A DNA stretch of 64,000 bases from CAVTQY01 sp963736975 (GTDB lineage Bacteria; Pseudomonadota; Alphaproteobacteria; Acetobacterales; Acetobacteraceae): positions 4,030,001-4,094,000 of the forward strand of contig CAVTQY010000001.1 in assembly GCA_963736975.1 (NCBI GenBank), given 5' to 3'. The notes beneath the pieces were generated by a model. That model was not told the DNA's origin and searched no databases. It worked only from the letters and a program-made list of their open reading frames with translations. Numbering within the stretch: position 1 is the stretch's first letter; each line of letters starts with the position of its first letter. Below, piece by piece: positions 35,575 through 45,386 of this stretch. A program made the position numbers and the translations under genes.

Positions 35575-36303
35575 ATGCGCGCGCTTCTGGTTGAAAGCTC
35601 GGCGGCCGTCGACGAAAAATGGCTCTCGGCCAACAATTTCGTGGTCGAGGCCGCCGACACCGGCGCCGATGCACTCGACCTCGCCAAACACTACGACTTC
35701 GATATCATCATGCTGAATCTTCAGCTCTCCGATATGGACGGCTGCGACCTGCTCCGCCGCATCCGCGCCAACGCCGTCCGCACGCCGATGCTGGCGCTCT
35801 CCGCGGTTTCACGACCGGAGGCAAAGGTCAAAGCCCTCCGGCTGGGAGCCGACGACTGTGTCACCACGCCGGTCGATCCGGCGGAACTGCTGGCCCGGGT
35901 GCATGCCGTCATTCGCCGCAGCAAAGGCTTTGCCGCCCCCCTTCTCCAGGTCGGTCCGCTCTGCCTGGACCTGAGTTCACGGCAGGTGACGGTGAACGAG
36001 GAACAGATCTCACTGAGCGGCAAGGAATACGCCATTCTGGAGCTGCTGGTCATGCGGAAGGGGACCGTGATCACCAAGGAAGCGTTCCTGAACCACCTCT
36101 ATGGCGGCATGGACGAGCCGGAGATGAAGATCATCGACGTCTTCATGTGCAAACTTCGCCGCAAGCTCGCCAATGCCGGCTGCAGCGAGATGATCGGCAC
36201 TGTCTGGGGCCGCGGCTACATCCTCCGCGAAAACGCCCGGGCGGCACTCGGGACGCCAAAGCCTGTCATACTGAATGGGCTGGCCGATTTCCTGGTCGCC
36301 TGA
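35575..36303 (+). CDS. CtrA-like response regulator with degenerate receiver
   Basis: The 242-residue product aligns over its whole length with the cell-cycle regulator CtrA. The C-terminal winged helix (about 125-235) is well kept: SGKEYAILELLVMRKGTVIT, FLNHLYGGMDEPEMKIIDVF and GTVWGRGYILRE. In the receiver, the phospho-Asp is Asn (N48 in IIMLNLQLSDMDG), the acidic pair after strand 1 is lost (LLVESSAA for LLIEDDSA), and the conserved Lys is Thr (T98 in DCVTTPVD). Phosphorylation is therefore unlikely. It may bind CtrA sites constitutively or compete with the true CtrA. The start at 35575 matches the CtrA N-terminus. Confidence 0.9.
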   Translation: MRALLVESSAAVDEKWLSANNFVVEAADTGADALDLAKHYDFDIIMLNLQLSDMDGCDLLRRIRANAVRTPMLALSAVSRPEAKVKALRLGADDCVTTPVDPAELLARVHAVIRRSKGFAAPLLQVGPLCLDLSSRQVTVNEEQISLSGKEYAILELLVMRKGTVITKEAFLNHLYGGMDEPEMKIIDVFMCKLRRKLANAGCSEMIGTVWGRGYILRENARAALGTPKPVILNGLADFLVA

Positions 36304-36668
36304 AGCTGGCGTGACCTGTCGAGGGAAGACCGCGGCTCGCTTTGGATCCAGCGCCTGATCCCGCTGACGACATCGACCGTGGTGCAGCGGGCGATCGTGC
36401 GGTAGGCATCGTCCCGCACTTCGTCCAGGCGAAATGATGCTTCGAGTTGCCAGATGACCAGCGTCGCGCCGTCCGCGTCATCGCCGGACTCGGGCATGAC
36501 GACAACACCTCGGTCACCGCCGGGCTCGAGGATGCTCTCGACGATCCAATGACCGGCGGCATCGGCCAGGACGCCGGCGATCTCCGAGAGGGCCAAGCCC
36601 TTGAGCGCCGCCTCGGGGCGCAGAAGCGGTGTTATGTCGACCAGCTGTGCCAGTGGTCTCGTTACCAT
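36216..36668 (-). CDS. Hypothetical protein (150 residues)
   Basis: From the ATG at 36668 with GGAG upstream the product reads MVTRPLAQLVDITPLLRPEA, GHWIVESILEPGGDRGVVVM and YRTIARCTTVDVVSGIRRWI. It looks like a small alpha/beta protein. No family is recognised. The last about 30 codons overlap the end of the CtrA-like gene on the other strand, so the natural stop may have been lost. Confidence 0.45.
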   Translation of the reverse strand: MVTRPLAQLVDITPLLRPEAALKGLALSEIAGVLADAAGHWIVESILEPGGDRGVVVMPESGDDADGATLVIWQLEASFRLDEVRDDAYRTIARCTTVDVVSGIRRWIQSEPRSSLDRSRQLQATRKSASPFSMTGFGVPSAARAFSRRM

Positions 36669-37003
36669 TCTGGTTCTCCGAATCGATATGCGCGGCGGAC
36701 CAGAACGCGCTGGTGTGGTTAACAAGGGATTAAAGCTCCGCCTCACATGAGCTTGAGCCGGCCCCGCCCCAGTGACGGCCTTTCGTGGCCACCGGGTCTG
36801 CGTTTGGCCTCCGCCACATCCGCGCCTCGAACACGCGTGCCGGTCGCAATCGAGCCTGATTGTTTCACCTGCGCGCCGCTGATCGGCAGAAGCCGGAGGC
36901 CTGCGCCCAAAGAGTATCGCCGCGGCCGAGAGGCACGCGCCGTCATCACGCGCCGTCATTTCGTCCCGGTCGGGGCAGCGCTCTAAAAGCTGAACACCGT
37001 CCC
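36669..37003. other. Gap without recognised gene
   Basis: About 335 bases. Open frames exist on both strands but none has a plausible start or family resemblance. Confidence 0.35.
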
Positions 37004-37246
37004 TCAATGAGTAAGGACAGAAATGATCTGTTGTTGATGCACCGGAGGCACCACTCGGAACAGATGGTACCCATGAAAGAATAGAGCGTGTATCATATCA
37101 TCTGTCCCCGCGCGGCTGGCTGGCATTGCCTGGGCACCTATCTTTTCCCACGGACTGAATTCAACCGGCAGATTTGTGCCCGATTCCTCCGTGGTAAACC
37201 CGACTAGCGCGCCTTCTTTGCCCGACAGGAAGACGAAGACTCGCAT
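37004..37246 (-). CDS. Small hypothetical protein (80 residues)
   Basis: MRVFVFLSGKEGALVGFTTE, ESGTNLPVEFSPWEKIGAQA and ALFFHGYHLFRVVPP suggest a compact alpha/beta protein. I recall similar short proteins in Acetobacteraceae with a MRIYVF start and a PW motif; function unknown. It stands alone with gaps on both sides. Confidence 0.55.
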   Translation of the reverse strand: MRVFVFLSGKEGALVGFTTEESGTNLPVEFSPWEKIGAQAMPASRAGTDDMIHALFFHGYHLFRVVPPVHQQQIISVLTH

Positions 37247-37557
37247 GACCCTGACTACATTTTTTCGATGGTCTTCCAGAATAGCCTCGGATCAGAACAA
37301 AATCAACCCGGTCTCGGCGACATCGATGATGAAAATATCAGAGCGCAACCACATTTTGACAATCGCCATATCCCTCTCAGCCAAAAGCACCAGCATACTC
37401 CTCATCCTTCAGATCCGTCGGATGAATACACAGCGTAAAAATTGTGAAGGCGGAGTTTATTTCACGGCTTTGTGCGAACGGACCTTACGGCGGAATCGCA
37501 ACTGGTTCCGTGCTCACTTGACCGCCAGTCAGCAGGCATGTTCGAGATGCAGGAGCA
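37247..37557. other. Gap upstream of hybrid histidine kinase
   Basis: About 310 bases of lower GC content without a clear gene. Probably holds the promoter of the kinase gene. Confidence 0.35.
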
Positions 37558-39309
37558 ATGAACCGGCGGCTCCAGGTGGTTGCGAAGTGTTCGTCACTCC
37601 AGCTTGGCCGGGGCGTTCCGATAGAAATGGAAGCCAGCATAACCTCCGACGAGCTGACCACTCGCCTCCACCAGCAGGCTCTGCTTGCTGAAATCGGGCG
37701 TCGTGCGCTCTCTGACCTGGCTTTCGACGCCCTGCTGGAGGAAGCGTGCCGACTGACAGCACTCGGTCTCAACGTTCAGCTCTGCAAAGTACTTGAATAC
37801 CTGCCGGATCAGAATCGGCTTCTGGTGCGTGCCGGGGTCGGATGGCAGCCCGGTGTGGTGGGACATGCCATTATCGGTGCCGATCTCCACTCGCCGGCCG
37901 GCTATGCGCTGCACACTGGAAAGCCCGTGATTTCCAACCTGCTCGCTGCGGAGCAGCGATTTCGCACGCCGAGCCTATTGGCTGAGCACGGCGTGCAGCG
38001 CGCGGCAAACGTCATTCTTCTTGGGGAGGGTCCTCCTTACGGCGTGCTGGAGGCGGACAGCCAGAGCTCCGGGACCTTCACCGAACACGATATCGATTTC
38101 CTGCAGGGCGTGGCCAACCTGCTTGGCGTCGCGGTGGAGCGCCGGCGTGCGGAAGACAAACTGCGTCAGCTCAACGCGACGCTGGAACAGCGGGTTGAAC
38201 AAGAAGTCGCGGAACGGCGCCAGGCCGAAGATGCGCTGCGGCAATCGCAAAAGATGGAAGCGATCGGCCAGCTCACCGGCGGCGTTGCGCATGATTTCAA
38301 CAATCTGCTGATGGTCATCATCGGCAATCTCGATCTGCTGGCACGGGCCGCCACCGATATCGGCACCGGCGGCGCGCGTTTCGAAGGCCTGATCGCGACA
38401 GCACAGAAGGCTGCGGCGCGAGGCGCTCAGCTTACCAGCCAACTCCTGGCTTTTGCCCGCCGGCAGACCCTGCGGCCGGAGAACCGGCCAATTAACGAGC
38501 TGGTCCACGAATTTGACGTCCTGGTCTCGCGGGTGCTCGGGGAGGCGGTCGAGGTTGATTTCCGGTCGGATGCTTCGGCCGGCAGCTGTCTGGTCGATTC
38601 CGCTCAGTTCGGTGCTGCGCTCCTCAATCTGATCGTGAACGCCCGCGACGCCATGCCGTCGGGCGGTCGGTTGACCATCCGAACCGGCAATGTCGTGCTC
38701 GATCCGCGTATGGCCGCACGCTACGCGGACGCGCTGTCTGGCGATTACGTGATGGTGGAGGTGGCGGATTCGGGCAACGGGATGCCGCCCGAAGTGATCG
38801 AGCGGGCGATCGAGCCATTCTACACGACCAAGGCCCCCGGTAGGGGCACCGGTCTGGGCCTCAGCCAGGTGCATGGCTTCGTTCGGCAGTCAGGCGGCTT
38901 TCTGACCCTGGAAAGCGCCGTCGGGACAGGAACGACAGTGCGCATTCATTTGCCGCAGGTGGCCGCCGCCAACCCTGTATCATCGCCGTCGTCAACCCCA
39001 CCTTCCGGTTCCGAGACCATCCTGGTCGTCGAGGAAGATTTGGATGTGCGCGATCTTGTTCTCACCCAACTCCGAGAGCTCGGATATTCGACGCTCGCCG
39101 CCGCTACCGGACCGGAAGCGTTGGAGCTGCTGCAGGTCCCCGAGACGGTCGCTGATCTGCTGCTGACGGACATGGTGATGCCAGGCGGCATGAGTGGAGT
39201 GGAGCTGGTCCGCGCGGCACGGGCCTTCCGCCCCGATCTGCCTGCGGTTCTGACTTCGGGTTACCTGGCGGGAAATTCTACCGGCCCGGGAGCAGAGCTG
39301 ACCGGTTGA
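37558..39309 (+). CDS. GAF-domain hybrid histidine kinase, receiver cut by a stop codon
   Basis: The 583-residue cytosolic kinase has a GAF domain (about 25-190), a coiled linker, HisKA with the phospho-His in GGVAHDFNNLL, and an ATPase domain (LIVNARDAMPSGG, GRGTGLGLSQVHGF). A receiver follows (ILVVEEDLDV, LLLTDMVMPGG). A TGA at 39307-39309 ends it just before the conserved Lys. The same frame continues LPLLSKPYQQEELARIIRQA to a normal stop at 39396, so the receiver is truncated by nonsense mutation. CAGGAG precedes the start at 37558, with an alternative ATG at 37627. The signal is unknown. Confidence 0.88.
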   Translation: MNRRLQVVAKCSSLQLGRGVPIEMEASITSDELTTRLHQQALLAEIGRRALSDLAFDALLEEACRLTALGLNVQLCKVLEYLPDQNRLLVRAGVGWQPGVVGHAIIGADLHSPAGYALHTGKPVISNLLAAEQRFRTPSLLAEHGVQRAANVILLGEGPPYGVLEADSQSSGTFTEHDIDFLQGVANLLGVAVERRRAEDKLRQLNATLEQRVEQEVAERRQAEDALRQSQKMEAIGQLTGGVAHDFNNLLMVIIGNLDLLARAATDIGTGGARFEGLIATAQKAAARGAQLTSQLLAFARRQTLRPENRPINELVHEFDVLVSRVLGEAVEVDFRSDASAGSCLVDSAQFGAALLNLIVNARDAMPSGGRLTIRTGNVVLDPRMAARYADALSGDYVMVEVADSGNGMPPEVIERAIEPFYTTKAPGRGTGLGLSQVHGFVRQSGGFLTLESAVGTGTTVRIHLPQVAAANPVSSPSSTPPSGSETILVVEEDLDVRDLVLTQLRELGYSTLAAATGPEALELLQVPETVADLLLTDMVMPGGMSGVELVRAARAFRPDLPAVLTSGYLAGNSTGPGAELTG

Positions 39310-39396
39310 ACGCCAGACCTGCCGCTATTGTCCAAGCCTTACCAGCAAGAGGAGCTTGCGCGCATCATCAGGCAGGCGTTGAACCGCATTCGCTGA
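39310..39396 (+). pseudogene. Orphaned C-terminal end of the receiver domain
   Basis: In-frame continuation of the kinase after its TGA. It carries the receiver Lys (LLSKPY) and last helix, ending NRIR at a TGA at 39394-39396. Confidence 0.7.
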
Positions 39397-39793
39397 GGTC
39401 GCCGCCTGCGGCGACGGGGCAATCTGCCGCGTCGCTCGGCATGGCGGTCATGCGGCGGCTGTCACAGGGAATCGAGCCGCGAAAAGCCCCAATCTCGCGA
39501 TCCAATGCCGCTCCGCGCGGGCGGATCGGTGCCGATAGCGGGTGTTCCCGGCACCAACGGCCGGCAGCTTGGCAAGTATGCTTTCGCACCGCACCGCCGT
39601 CCCCAACTTGCGGGCAATCATGCGATCAGAAACGCGGAGCACCATTCTCGCCAGCCTCTCATCGTGCCGTAGACCGCAGCATTGCTACCGCCGCAACAGC
39701 CTGAAGCGCACGTCGATAACCAGCAACTCGAGCGGGGATTGTCGCTCGCCTGCCCCATAAATATAATCGATCAACTCGACCACATGACCGGTA
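39397..39793. other. Gap between convergent kinase genes
   Basis: About 400 bases without a recognisable gene. No strong terminator hairpin was found by eye. Confidence 0.35.
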
Positions 39794-42259
39794 TTATCGG
39801 TCGAGCCGAACAGTATCTACGCTCGTGGCCAGATGAGTCTTGCCGTCGAAGTTGCGATCGGCCGCTAAGCTCGCCTCGATCCGCGCCATCAGCTCGCGCG
39901 CGCGCGTCGGTTTCCGGATGAGGGTGAACTCACTGTCGCCAGGCAGAATCTCCTCTTCGGCGTAGCCGGTCAGCAGAAAACAATGTAGCCCTGGCCGGCT
40001 CTGACGAGCCCTCCGAATCGTCTCGATGCCATTGATTTTTGGCATCAGCAGATCGCTTACCAGGGCATCCACCGCCTCGCCGGCATCCAGCAGCGCAACT
40101 GCTTCGGCTCCGCCGCAAGCCACCAGTGTGACATACCCCATTCTCTCGAGTTGTGCGGCCAATGTCTCCCGAACCAGGTCGTCGTCGTCCACCAGAAGAA
40201 TTCGCGTCACGTTGGGAGACCGCGCAGACGCGCTGTGCGTCGACAACATTCCCTTATTCGGCCGTCCGCCGAGTGCGGCGTCGGTTTCCCTCAACCAGAG
40301 CGTGACGGTCGTTCCGGTCCCCAGATCGCTTTGAATCAAAAGCCGACCGCCAGACTGTTCGACAAAGCCTCGCACCATCGAGAGGCCCAGGCCTGTGCCT
40401 CTGCCCGGCGGCTTGGTGGTGAAGAACGGCTCAGTCACGCGCGCCAGAATTTCGGCGTCCACCCCGACGCCGGTGTCAGTTACTGCGATCCGAACGTAAC
40501 GCCCTGGTCTCAGGCCGGCCGGGTGCGCCCCGTCGCAATGGACAAGCTCCGACGCTGCCGAGATCGTCAATGTCCCGCCGCCTGGCATGGCATCCCGGGC
40601 GTTCGACGCCAGATTAACCAATGCGGTCTCGAGCTGACCCCGATCGGCCAGGATCCAGGGCAAATCCGATTCCGTCAGGACCCGGACTATGACGCCTCCG
40701 CCCAGCGTGTGGGTCAGGATTTCGCCCATGCTGGTCAGCAGCTCGGTCGTGTCGATCGGTTCGGCATGGAGTTCGCCGCGGCGGGCAAAAGACAGAAGGC
40801 GCCGCGTTATGGACGTTCCTCGGCTCACGGCATCGAATGCCATCAATGCCAGACGCCGCGTTGCCTGAGGGTCTTCCGCCTGCTGTTCAATGAGCGTGGC
40901 CGCCCCCGCCACGGTTTGCAGGATATTATTGAAATCGTGAGCGATCCCGCCGGCAAGCTGGCCGAGGGCCTGGACCTTCTGCGCCTGTGCGAGCTGCGCC
41001 TGGCTGGCTTCGCGGGCGGTGACTTCCGACTTCACCCGCGCTTCCAGATGGTCCATCAGATCCCGCAATGCAGTCTCGGATCGCTTGCGCTCGGTGATGT
41101 CGATAATAGAGGCGAGGACGAACATTGTTCCGGCAGCTTCGATCGGATTGAGGCCAATTTCGATCGGGACCTCGGTGCCGTCCTTGCGTAAGCCATACAG
41201 GTCCCGTCCTGCTCCCATCGGACGAGCGCTGGCGCTCGCAAAAAAACCACGCCGCAGTCCGGTATGCTGCGCACGGAAGCGGTCCGGCACGAGCATCTCG
41301 ACAGGACGCCCCAGCAATTCCGCGCGTCCATAGCCGAATAGCCGCTCGGCTTGGATATTGACCAGGGTCAGAAGCCCGCTCCCGTCCACCATCAGCATGG
41401 CATTGGGCGCCGATTCAACCACCAGTCGGAAGCGTTCTGCGTGCTCGCGCTCCACTGTTTCTTGTTGGAGTGCCGTGTAGAGGTGCCGATAGCGCTCTTC
41501 GCTGTCACGCGAGGCGGCAGCCTCTCTCGCGACGATCGCGGCAACCCGTCGATCAATGGCCGAACTCACTACTGCGAAAACAAGAATGAGGAATGTTATA
41601 ACCGAGACGGCAAGCGCGAGATCGAGCTGCGGCAGGTCAGTGCTTCGAATCAAGCTGCTGCCAAAGCGATCCGTGCTGCACGTCACGGCTGCCATGCCTG
41701 TGTAGTGCATGCCAGCGACCGCGCCGCCCATAGCGAGAGCAGCAGCGATGCGTTGAATCAAGCCGTCGACGTTGAACGCCAGCCACAATCCTATGACGGA
41801 GGCGCCTGCGCCGATCAGAAAGGACGCCGCGACGGCGGCCGGATCATAGGTGATTCCAGCCGCCATGCGCATCGCGGCCATCCCGATGTAATGCATCGAG
41901 CAGATACCGGCGCCCATGAACAACCCCGCGATCCCGATCCTCGGGAGGGTCGGTTGTCCCAGCGATACAATCGCGAGGCCTGTGCCGGTGACCAGCACCG
42001 CCACAACGAGCGACAGCGCTGTAACCCAGACATTGTAGGCCACCGGTATAGGCAACACGAAAGCGAGCATTGCAACAAAGTGCATGGACCAGACGCCACC
42101 ACCCATCGCGAGAGCGGCAGCGCCGAGCCACAATTGTCGGGCCCGACCGCTCGAGGCCCGGATACGGCCAGCAAGATCCAGAGCTGTGTAGGAAGCCGCG
42201 ATCGCGATGATGACGGAGAGCACCACCAGCACTGGCTCGAAGCTCCCTTGAATGATCAT
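39794..42259 (-). CDS. MHYT-PAS hybrid histidine kinase
   Basis: The 821-residue membrane kinase has an N-terminal MHYT sensor of about seven helices with three motifs (WSMHFVAML, CSMHYIGMA, AGMHYTGMA), proposed in the literature to bind a copper or diatomic ligand. It continues with a PAS domain (ESAPNAMLMVDGSGLLTLVN), HisKA (GGIAHDFNNIL), an ATPase domain (NLASNARDAMPGGG, GRGTGLGLSMVRGF) and an intact receiver (ILLVDDDDLV, SDLLMPK, LIRKPTR). The start at 42259 is supported by GGGAAAGAGG and by the MHYT helix beginning at once. It probably phosphorelays to an unlinked regulator. Confidence 0.93.
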   Translation of the reverse strand: MIIQGSFEPVLVVLSVIIAIAASYTALDLAGRIRASSGRARQLWLGAAALAMGGGVWSMHFVAMLAFVLPIPVAYNVWVTALSLVVAVLVTGTGLAIVSLGQPTLPRIGIAGLFMGAGICSMHYIGMAAMRMAAGITYDPAAVAASFLIGAGASVIGLWLAFNVDGLIQRIAAALAMGGAVAGMHYTGMAAVTCSTDRFGSSLIRSTDLPQLDLALAVSVITFLILVFAVVSSAIDRRVAAIVAREAAASRDSEERYRHLYTALQQETVEREHAERFRLVVESAPNAMLMVDGSGLLTLVNIQAERLFGYGRAELLGRPVEMLVPDRFRAQHTGLRRGFFASASARPMGAGRDLYGLRKDGTEVPIEIGLNPIEAAGTMFVLASIIDITERKRSETALRDLMDHLEARVKSEVTAREASQAQLAQAQKVQALGQLAGGIAHDFNNILQTVAGAATLIEQQAEDPQATRRLALMAFDAVSRGTSITRRLLSFARRGELHAEPIDTTELLTSMGEILTHTLGGGVIVRVLTESDLPWILADRGQLETALVNLASNARDAMPGGGTLTISAASELVHCDGAHPAGLRPGRYVRIAVTDTGVGVDAEILARVTEPFFTTKPPGRGTGLGLSMVRGFVEQSGGRLLIQSDLGTGTTVTLWLRETDAALGGRPNKGMLSTHSASARSPNVTRILLVDDDDLVRETLAAQLERMGYVTLVACGGAEAVALLDAGEAVDALVSDLLMPKINGIETIRRARQSRPGLHCFLLTGYAEEEILPGDSEFTLIRKPTRARELMARIEASLAADRNFDGKTHLATSVDTVRLDR

Positions 42260-42773
42260 CGCCTCTTTCCCTTCCCCAAGGGTCTGGCATCGCCCAGCTG
42301 CGGCACGATGAGCACACGCGATCGTGAGCTGAGCCACTATTGCCGAAGTCCTCTCGGAATTGCGAGCCCCGCGGCTATCGGGCTGTGAAGAATGCGCTCG
42401 CCGAACTCGGGGAAGCTGCCAAGGCCACGTCAGCCGACCTCCGCACGCGCCATCCTGAAGTAGGGCGAGCTTCCCAAGCTGCTCACTGCCGTCGGAAGCC
42501 GAGCTCCGGCAGTTGGGCGCCCCCGTAGAGCGAATGCGAGGCAAGGCGGACCCGGCGCCCTACAGCTACCCCACCGTCCGCGCCCCAGTCTCGAGCGCCT
42601 GCGGATCCGCCGCCGCCAACAGGCCGCCGAGGCACGTCAGCCGGCCGTTGTCGACGACACGGACTTGGTCACACTGGGCCGCGCCCATGGGAAGGCGGCA
42701 GCTGGTTTTACCTTCTGTTGTGCTGCGGCGGGTTACCTGCATGTCGGTCTCCGATATGTAGGAACAGGGCCCG
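42260..42773. other. Gap without confident gene
   Basis: About 510 bases. A 94-codon minus frame at 42566-42850 exists, but its composition and lack of a start site do not support it. The kinase promoter must lie at the left end. Confidence 0.35.
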
Positions 42774-43124
42774 TTGAATTTCCCCGAACCGCCTTGCCGG
42801 TTCTCGATCCCTCTGCCGCCGGAGCGCCTGCGGTGGTCCTTGTCCATCATTGGTTGGTCGCGTGATGAGCTGGCCCGGCGGGTTGGTGTCTCAGAAGCTA
42901 CCGCCGCTCAGTGGTGTCAGGGCAAGCGATTCCTCCCGAACCGCATGGCCGTCTGGCTCGAAACATTGACTGTAATGATGCTGGGCCTGCCCAGGCCTCC
43001 CTTATGGGATGAACCGGGGGGTGCCGGTCGCGCGCGCCACGCGGCAGTCGTCGAGATGTTAGACAAGGCCTGGAATCCCCCGGTTCCCTCTACACGGCTG
43101 CCGGTCTTCTCTAAATCCTTGTGA
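42774..43124 (+). CDS. HTH (XRE-like) DNA-binding protein
   Basis: The 116-residue product carries a lambda-repressor-like helix-turn-helix at about residues 18-65: LRWSLSIIGWSRDELARRVG, then VSEATAAQWCQGKRFLPNRM. The C-terminal half is Pro-rich and has no recognised domain. Likely a small transcription regulator; its target is unknown. No strong ribosome site is visible before 42774. Confidence 0.6.
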   Translation: MNFPEPPCRFSIPLPPERLRWSLSIIGWSRDELARRVGVSEATAAQWCQGKRFLPNRMAVWLETLTVMMLGLPRPPLWDEPGGAGRARHAAVVEMLDKAWNPPVPSTRLPVFSKSL

Positions 43125-43586
43125 AACCCGCATACCACTACGATCGAAACAGTTCCGTAACCTCCATCGGATTACAAATGCGTTCTTCACGCCTCGGTGG
43201 GTTCGCTGCGCCGCGCTACCGAGCAACGTGCAATCCGCCACCCGTCCGCGCTCAAAGCATGCTTTATGCTCCGGAAGCTGGCAAATGAGGAAGCAACCCC
43301 GATCCGCGGTGCTCGACCTTCGCGAAATTGGCACGGTGTTGCTGCTGCTGTTCGCCCAGCCGCTGATTTGGCCACGCGCCCTGCGCCTGGTCGGCCGGTG
43401 GTGCCGAATACAGTGCAGGATCACCTTCAATTGCTGGCGCTTCGGCATGACACGAGCCGAATTTCGACAATGGCTGCGGAGGGACTGAAGGTCTCGTCGG
43501 AGAAAGCGAGTGGCACAGGCAAATTCTCTTGTTCACGCTGCCGTGATGTGGTCTTATCACGAAGTCGTGAGTCATGGGAGGCGGCA
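43125..43586. other. Gap with weak frames only
   Basis: About 460 bases. A 67-codon plus frame near 43285 encodes one hydrophobic helix and a basic tail, but I cannot support it as a gene. Confidence 0.3.
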
Positions 43587-43874
43587 ATGCAGCCCGCTTT
43601 TGATAGCTCCGTCCTCAAGAAGGTGGCCCTCGCCGTTGAGCGAACCGTCTGGATCCGTCCCGCCGAAGTGTCCCCCGCCGCCCGACTCGTCGATGATTTG
43701 GCACTGGGCCGGTTCGGTCGACTGCGACTGGCGATCCAACTCGAGGAGATCTTCGATCTTGAGCTTCCCGATGACATCGTGGAGCAGTTCGTGACGGTCG
43801 CCGACATCACCGATTATTTCAGCCGGCGCTGTTTCCGGGACACCGCATGGCCCGCCTTGGGCGTGGCCGCCTAG
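43587..43874 (+). CDS. Acyl-carrier-protein-like domain lacking the phosphopantetheine serine
   Basis: The 95-residue product has the four-helix ACP layout: VLKKVALAVERTVW, then ARLVDDLALGRFGRLRLAIQ, then LEEIFDLELPDDIVEQFVTV and ADITDYF. The usual DDLGxDSLxxVEL motif reads DDLALGRFGRLRL, so the carrier Ser is replaced by Arg and no phosphopantetheine can attach there. GGGAGG precedes the ATG. It may act as a binding partner rather than a carrier, or be decaying. No acyl-transfer gene is adjacent. A truncated IS21 follows. Confidence 0.7.
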   Translation: MQPAFDSSVLKKVALAVERTVWIRPAEVSPAARLVDDLALGRFGRLRLAIQLEEIFDLELPDDIVEQFVTVADITDYFSRRCFRDTAWPALGVAA

Positions 43875-43973
43875 CGCCTCCGGGGCGCTCCCGCCCCGGC
43901 GCAATCCCCGGCCCTGAACATCAGCTGGCCGGGCGGTGGCGACCGCCCTCCCCGGCCCGCCGTTCGCGCCCGC

Positions 43974-45386
43974 GTGATTGAGCCGAAGTTTCGGGTGCCG
44001 GACCGCCCGAGCAAGCTCGATGCCTATGCCGAGAAACTAGCAGCGTGGCTGCGGCATGAGGGCAGGGCGGCCACGCAAGCAGCGACGGACGGTCAAGCAA
44101 CTGTATGGGGATCTCGTCAGCCTTGCTACGATGGTTCCTACAACCGTGTCGCGGCGTTCGCCCGGGCCTGGAAGGAGGAGTGCCAACGACTGCAGCAGAC
44201 CGCTGGCCGGGGAAGCTTCGTGCCGCTGGCGTTTGCGCCTGGCGAGGCTTTCCAATTCGATTGGAGCGAGGATTTCGCGGTCATCCGCGGTGTTCGTGTC
44301 AAGTTGCAGGTGGCGCACATCAAGCTGTGCTACAGCCGCGCCTTCATCATCCGCGCTTATCTGCTGCAGACCCACGAGATGCTGTTCGACGCGCATAACC
44401 ACGCCTTTCGGGTTTTCGGCGGGGTACCGCGGCGAGGCATCTACGACAACATGCGCACTGCCGTGGACAAGGTCGGCCGTGGCAAGGAACGCAGCGTCAA
44501 CGTTCGCTTTTCGGCCATGGCCAGTCATTACCTCTTCGAAGCCGAGTTCTGTAATCCAGCTTCGGGATGGGAGAAGGGACAGGTCGAGAAGGACGTCCAG
44601 GATGCGCGGCACCGCCTCTGGCAGACCATGCCTCCGTTCGAAAGCCTCGACGCCCTGAACGACTGGCTGGAGCAGCGCTGCCGGGAGCTTTGGGGGCAGA
44701 CCCGGCATGGCGGTGAGCCCGGAATGATCGCCGATGTATGGACCCAGGAAGTCGAGAGCCTTATGCCTGTAAGCCGGCTATTCGATGGGTTCGTGGAGTA
44801 TACCAAGCGGGTCTCATCGACCTGCCTGATCCATCTGGAGCGTAACCGCTACAGCGTGCCGGCCTCTTTTGCCAACCGACCGGTCAGCCTGCGGGTCTAT
44901 CCCGACAAGCTTGTGGTCGCAGCGGAAGGCCATGTCATCTGCGAGCACCCGCGCATCATCGACCGGACCCATAGCGGGCCGGGACGAACGGTGTATGACT
45001 GGCGCCATTACCTGGCGGTGATCCAGAGAAAGCCTGGCGCCCTGCGCAACGGCGCTCCGTTCCTGGAATTGCCCGACGCTTTCAAGCGACTGCAGCACCA
45101 CCTCCTCCGCCGCACCGGTGGCGATCGGGAGATGGTGGAGATCCTGGCCCTGGTGCTTCACCATGACGAGCAGGCTGTGCTGGTGGCGGTGGAACTGGCG
45201 CTGGAGGATGGCGTGGCGTCCAAGATCCACATCCTCAACCGGCTCCACAGGCTGATAGACGGCAAGCCGGCCGCTCCTCCGGCGGTAACCGCTCCGCAGG
45301 CCTTGGCACTGGCCAACGACCCCAGGGCCGACGTTGAACGCTATGACGCCCTGCGCCAGGCCAGGGAGACGCGCCATGCGTCATGA
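43974..45386 (+). pseudogene. istA: IS21-family transposase IstA, N-terminally truncated
   Basis: The frame starts at a GTG without the usual N-terminal HTH. Between about 44058 and 44125 it is shifted and then restored; the correct frame there reads RPRKQRRTVKQLYGDL. The integrase core follows with FQFDWSEDFAVI, HNHAFRVFGGVPRRGIYDNM and NPASGWEKGQVEKDVQDARH, giving the D-D-E residues. The C-terminal part is normal and overlaps istB. The left end and its terminal repeat are missing, since the fragment begins 100 bases after the ACP-like gene. Confidence 0.9.

Noticed and set aside
40151..41191. Plus-strand frame opposite the MHYT kinase
   Set aside because: Antisense to a well-defined kinase; no domain.
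42566..42850. 94-codon minus-strand frame
   Set aside because: No ribosome site and no recognisable sequence pattern; overlaps the HTH gene.
43285..43488. 67-codon plus-strand frame with one hydrophobic helix
   Set aside because: No start signal or family support.
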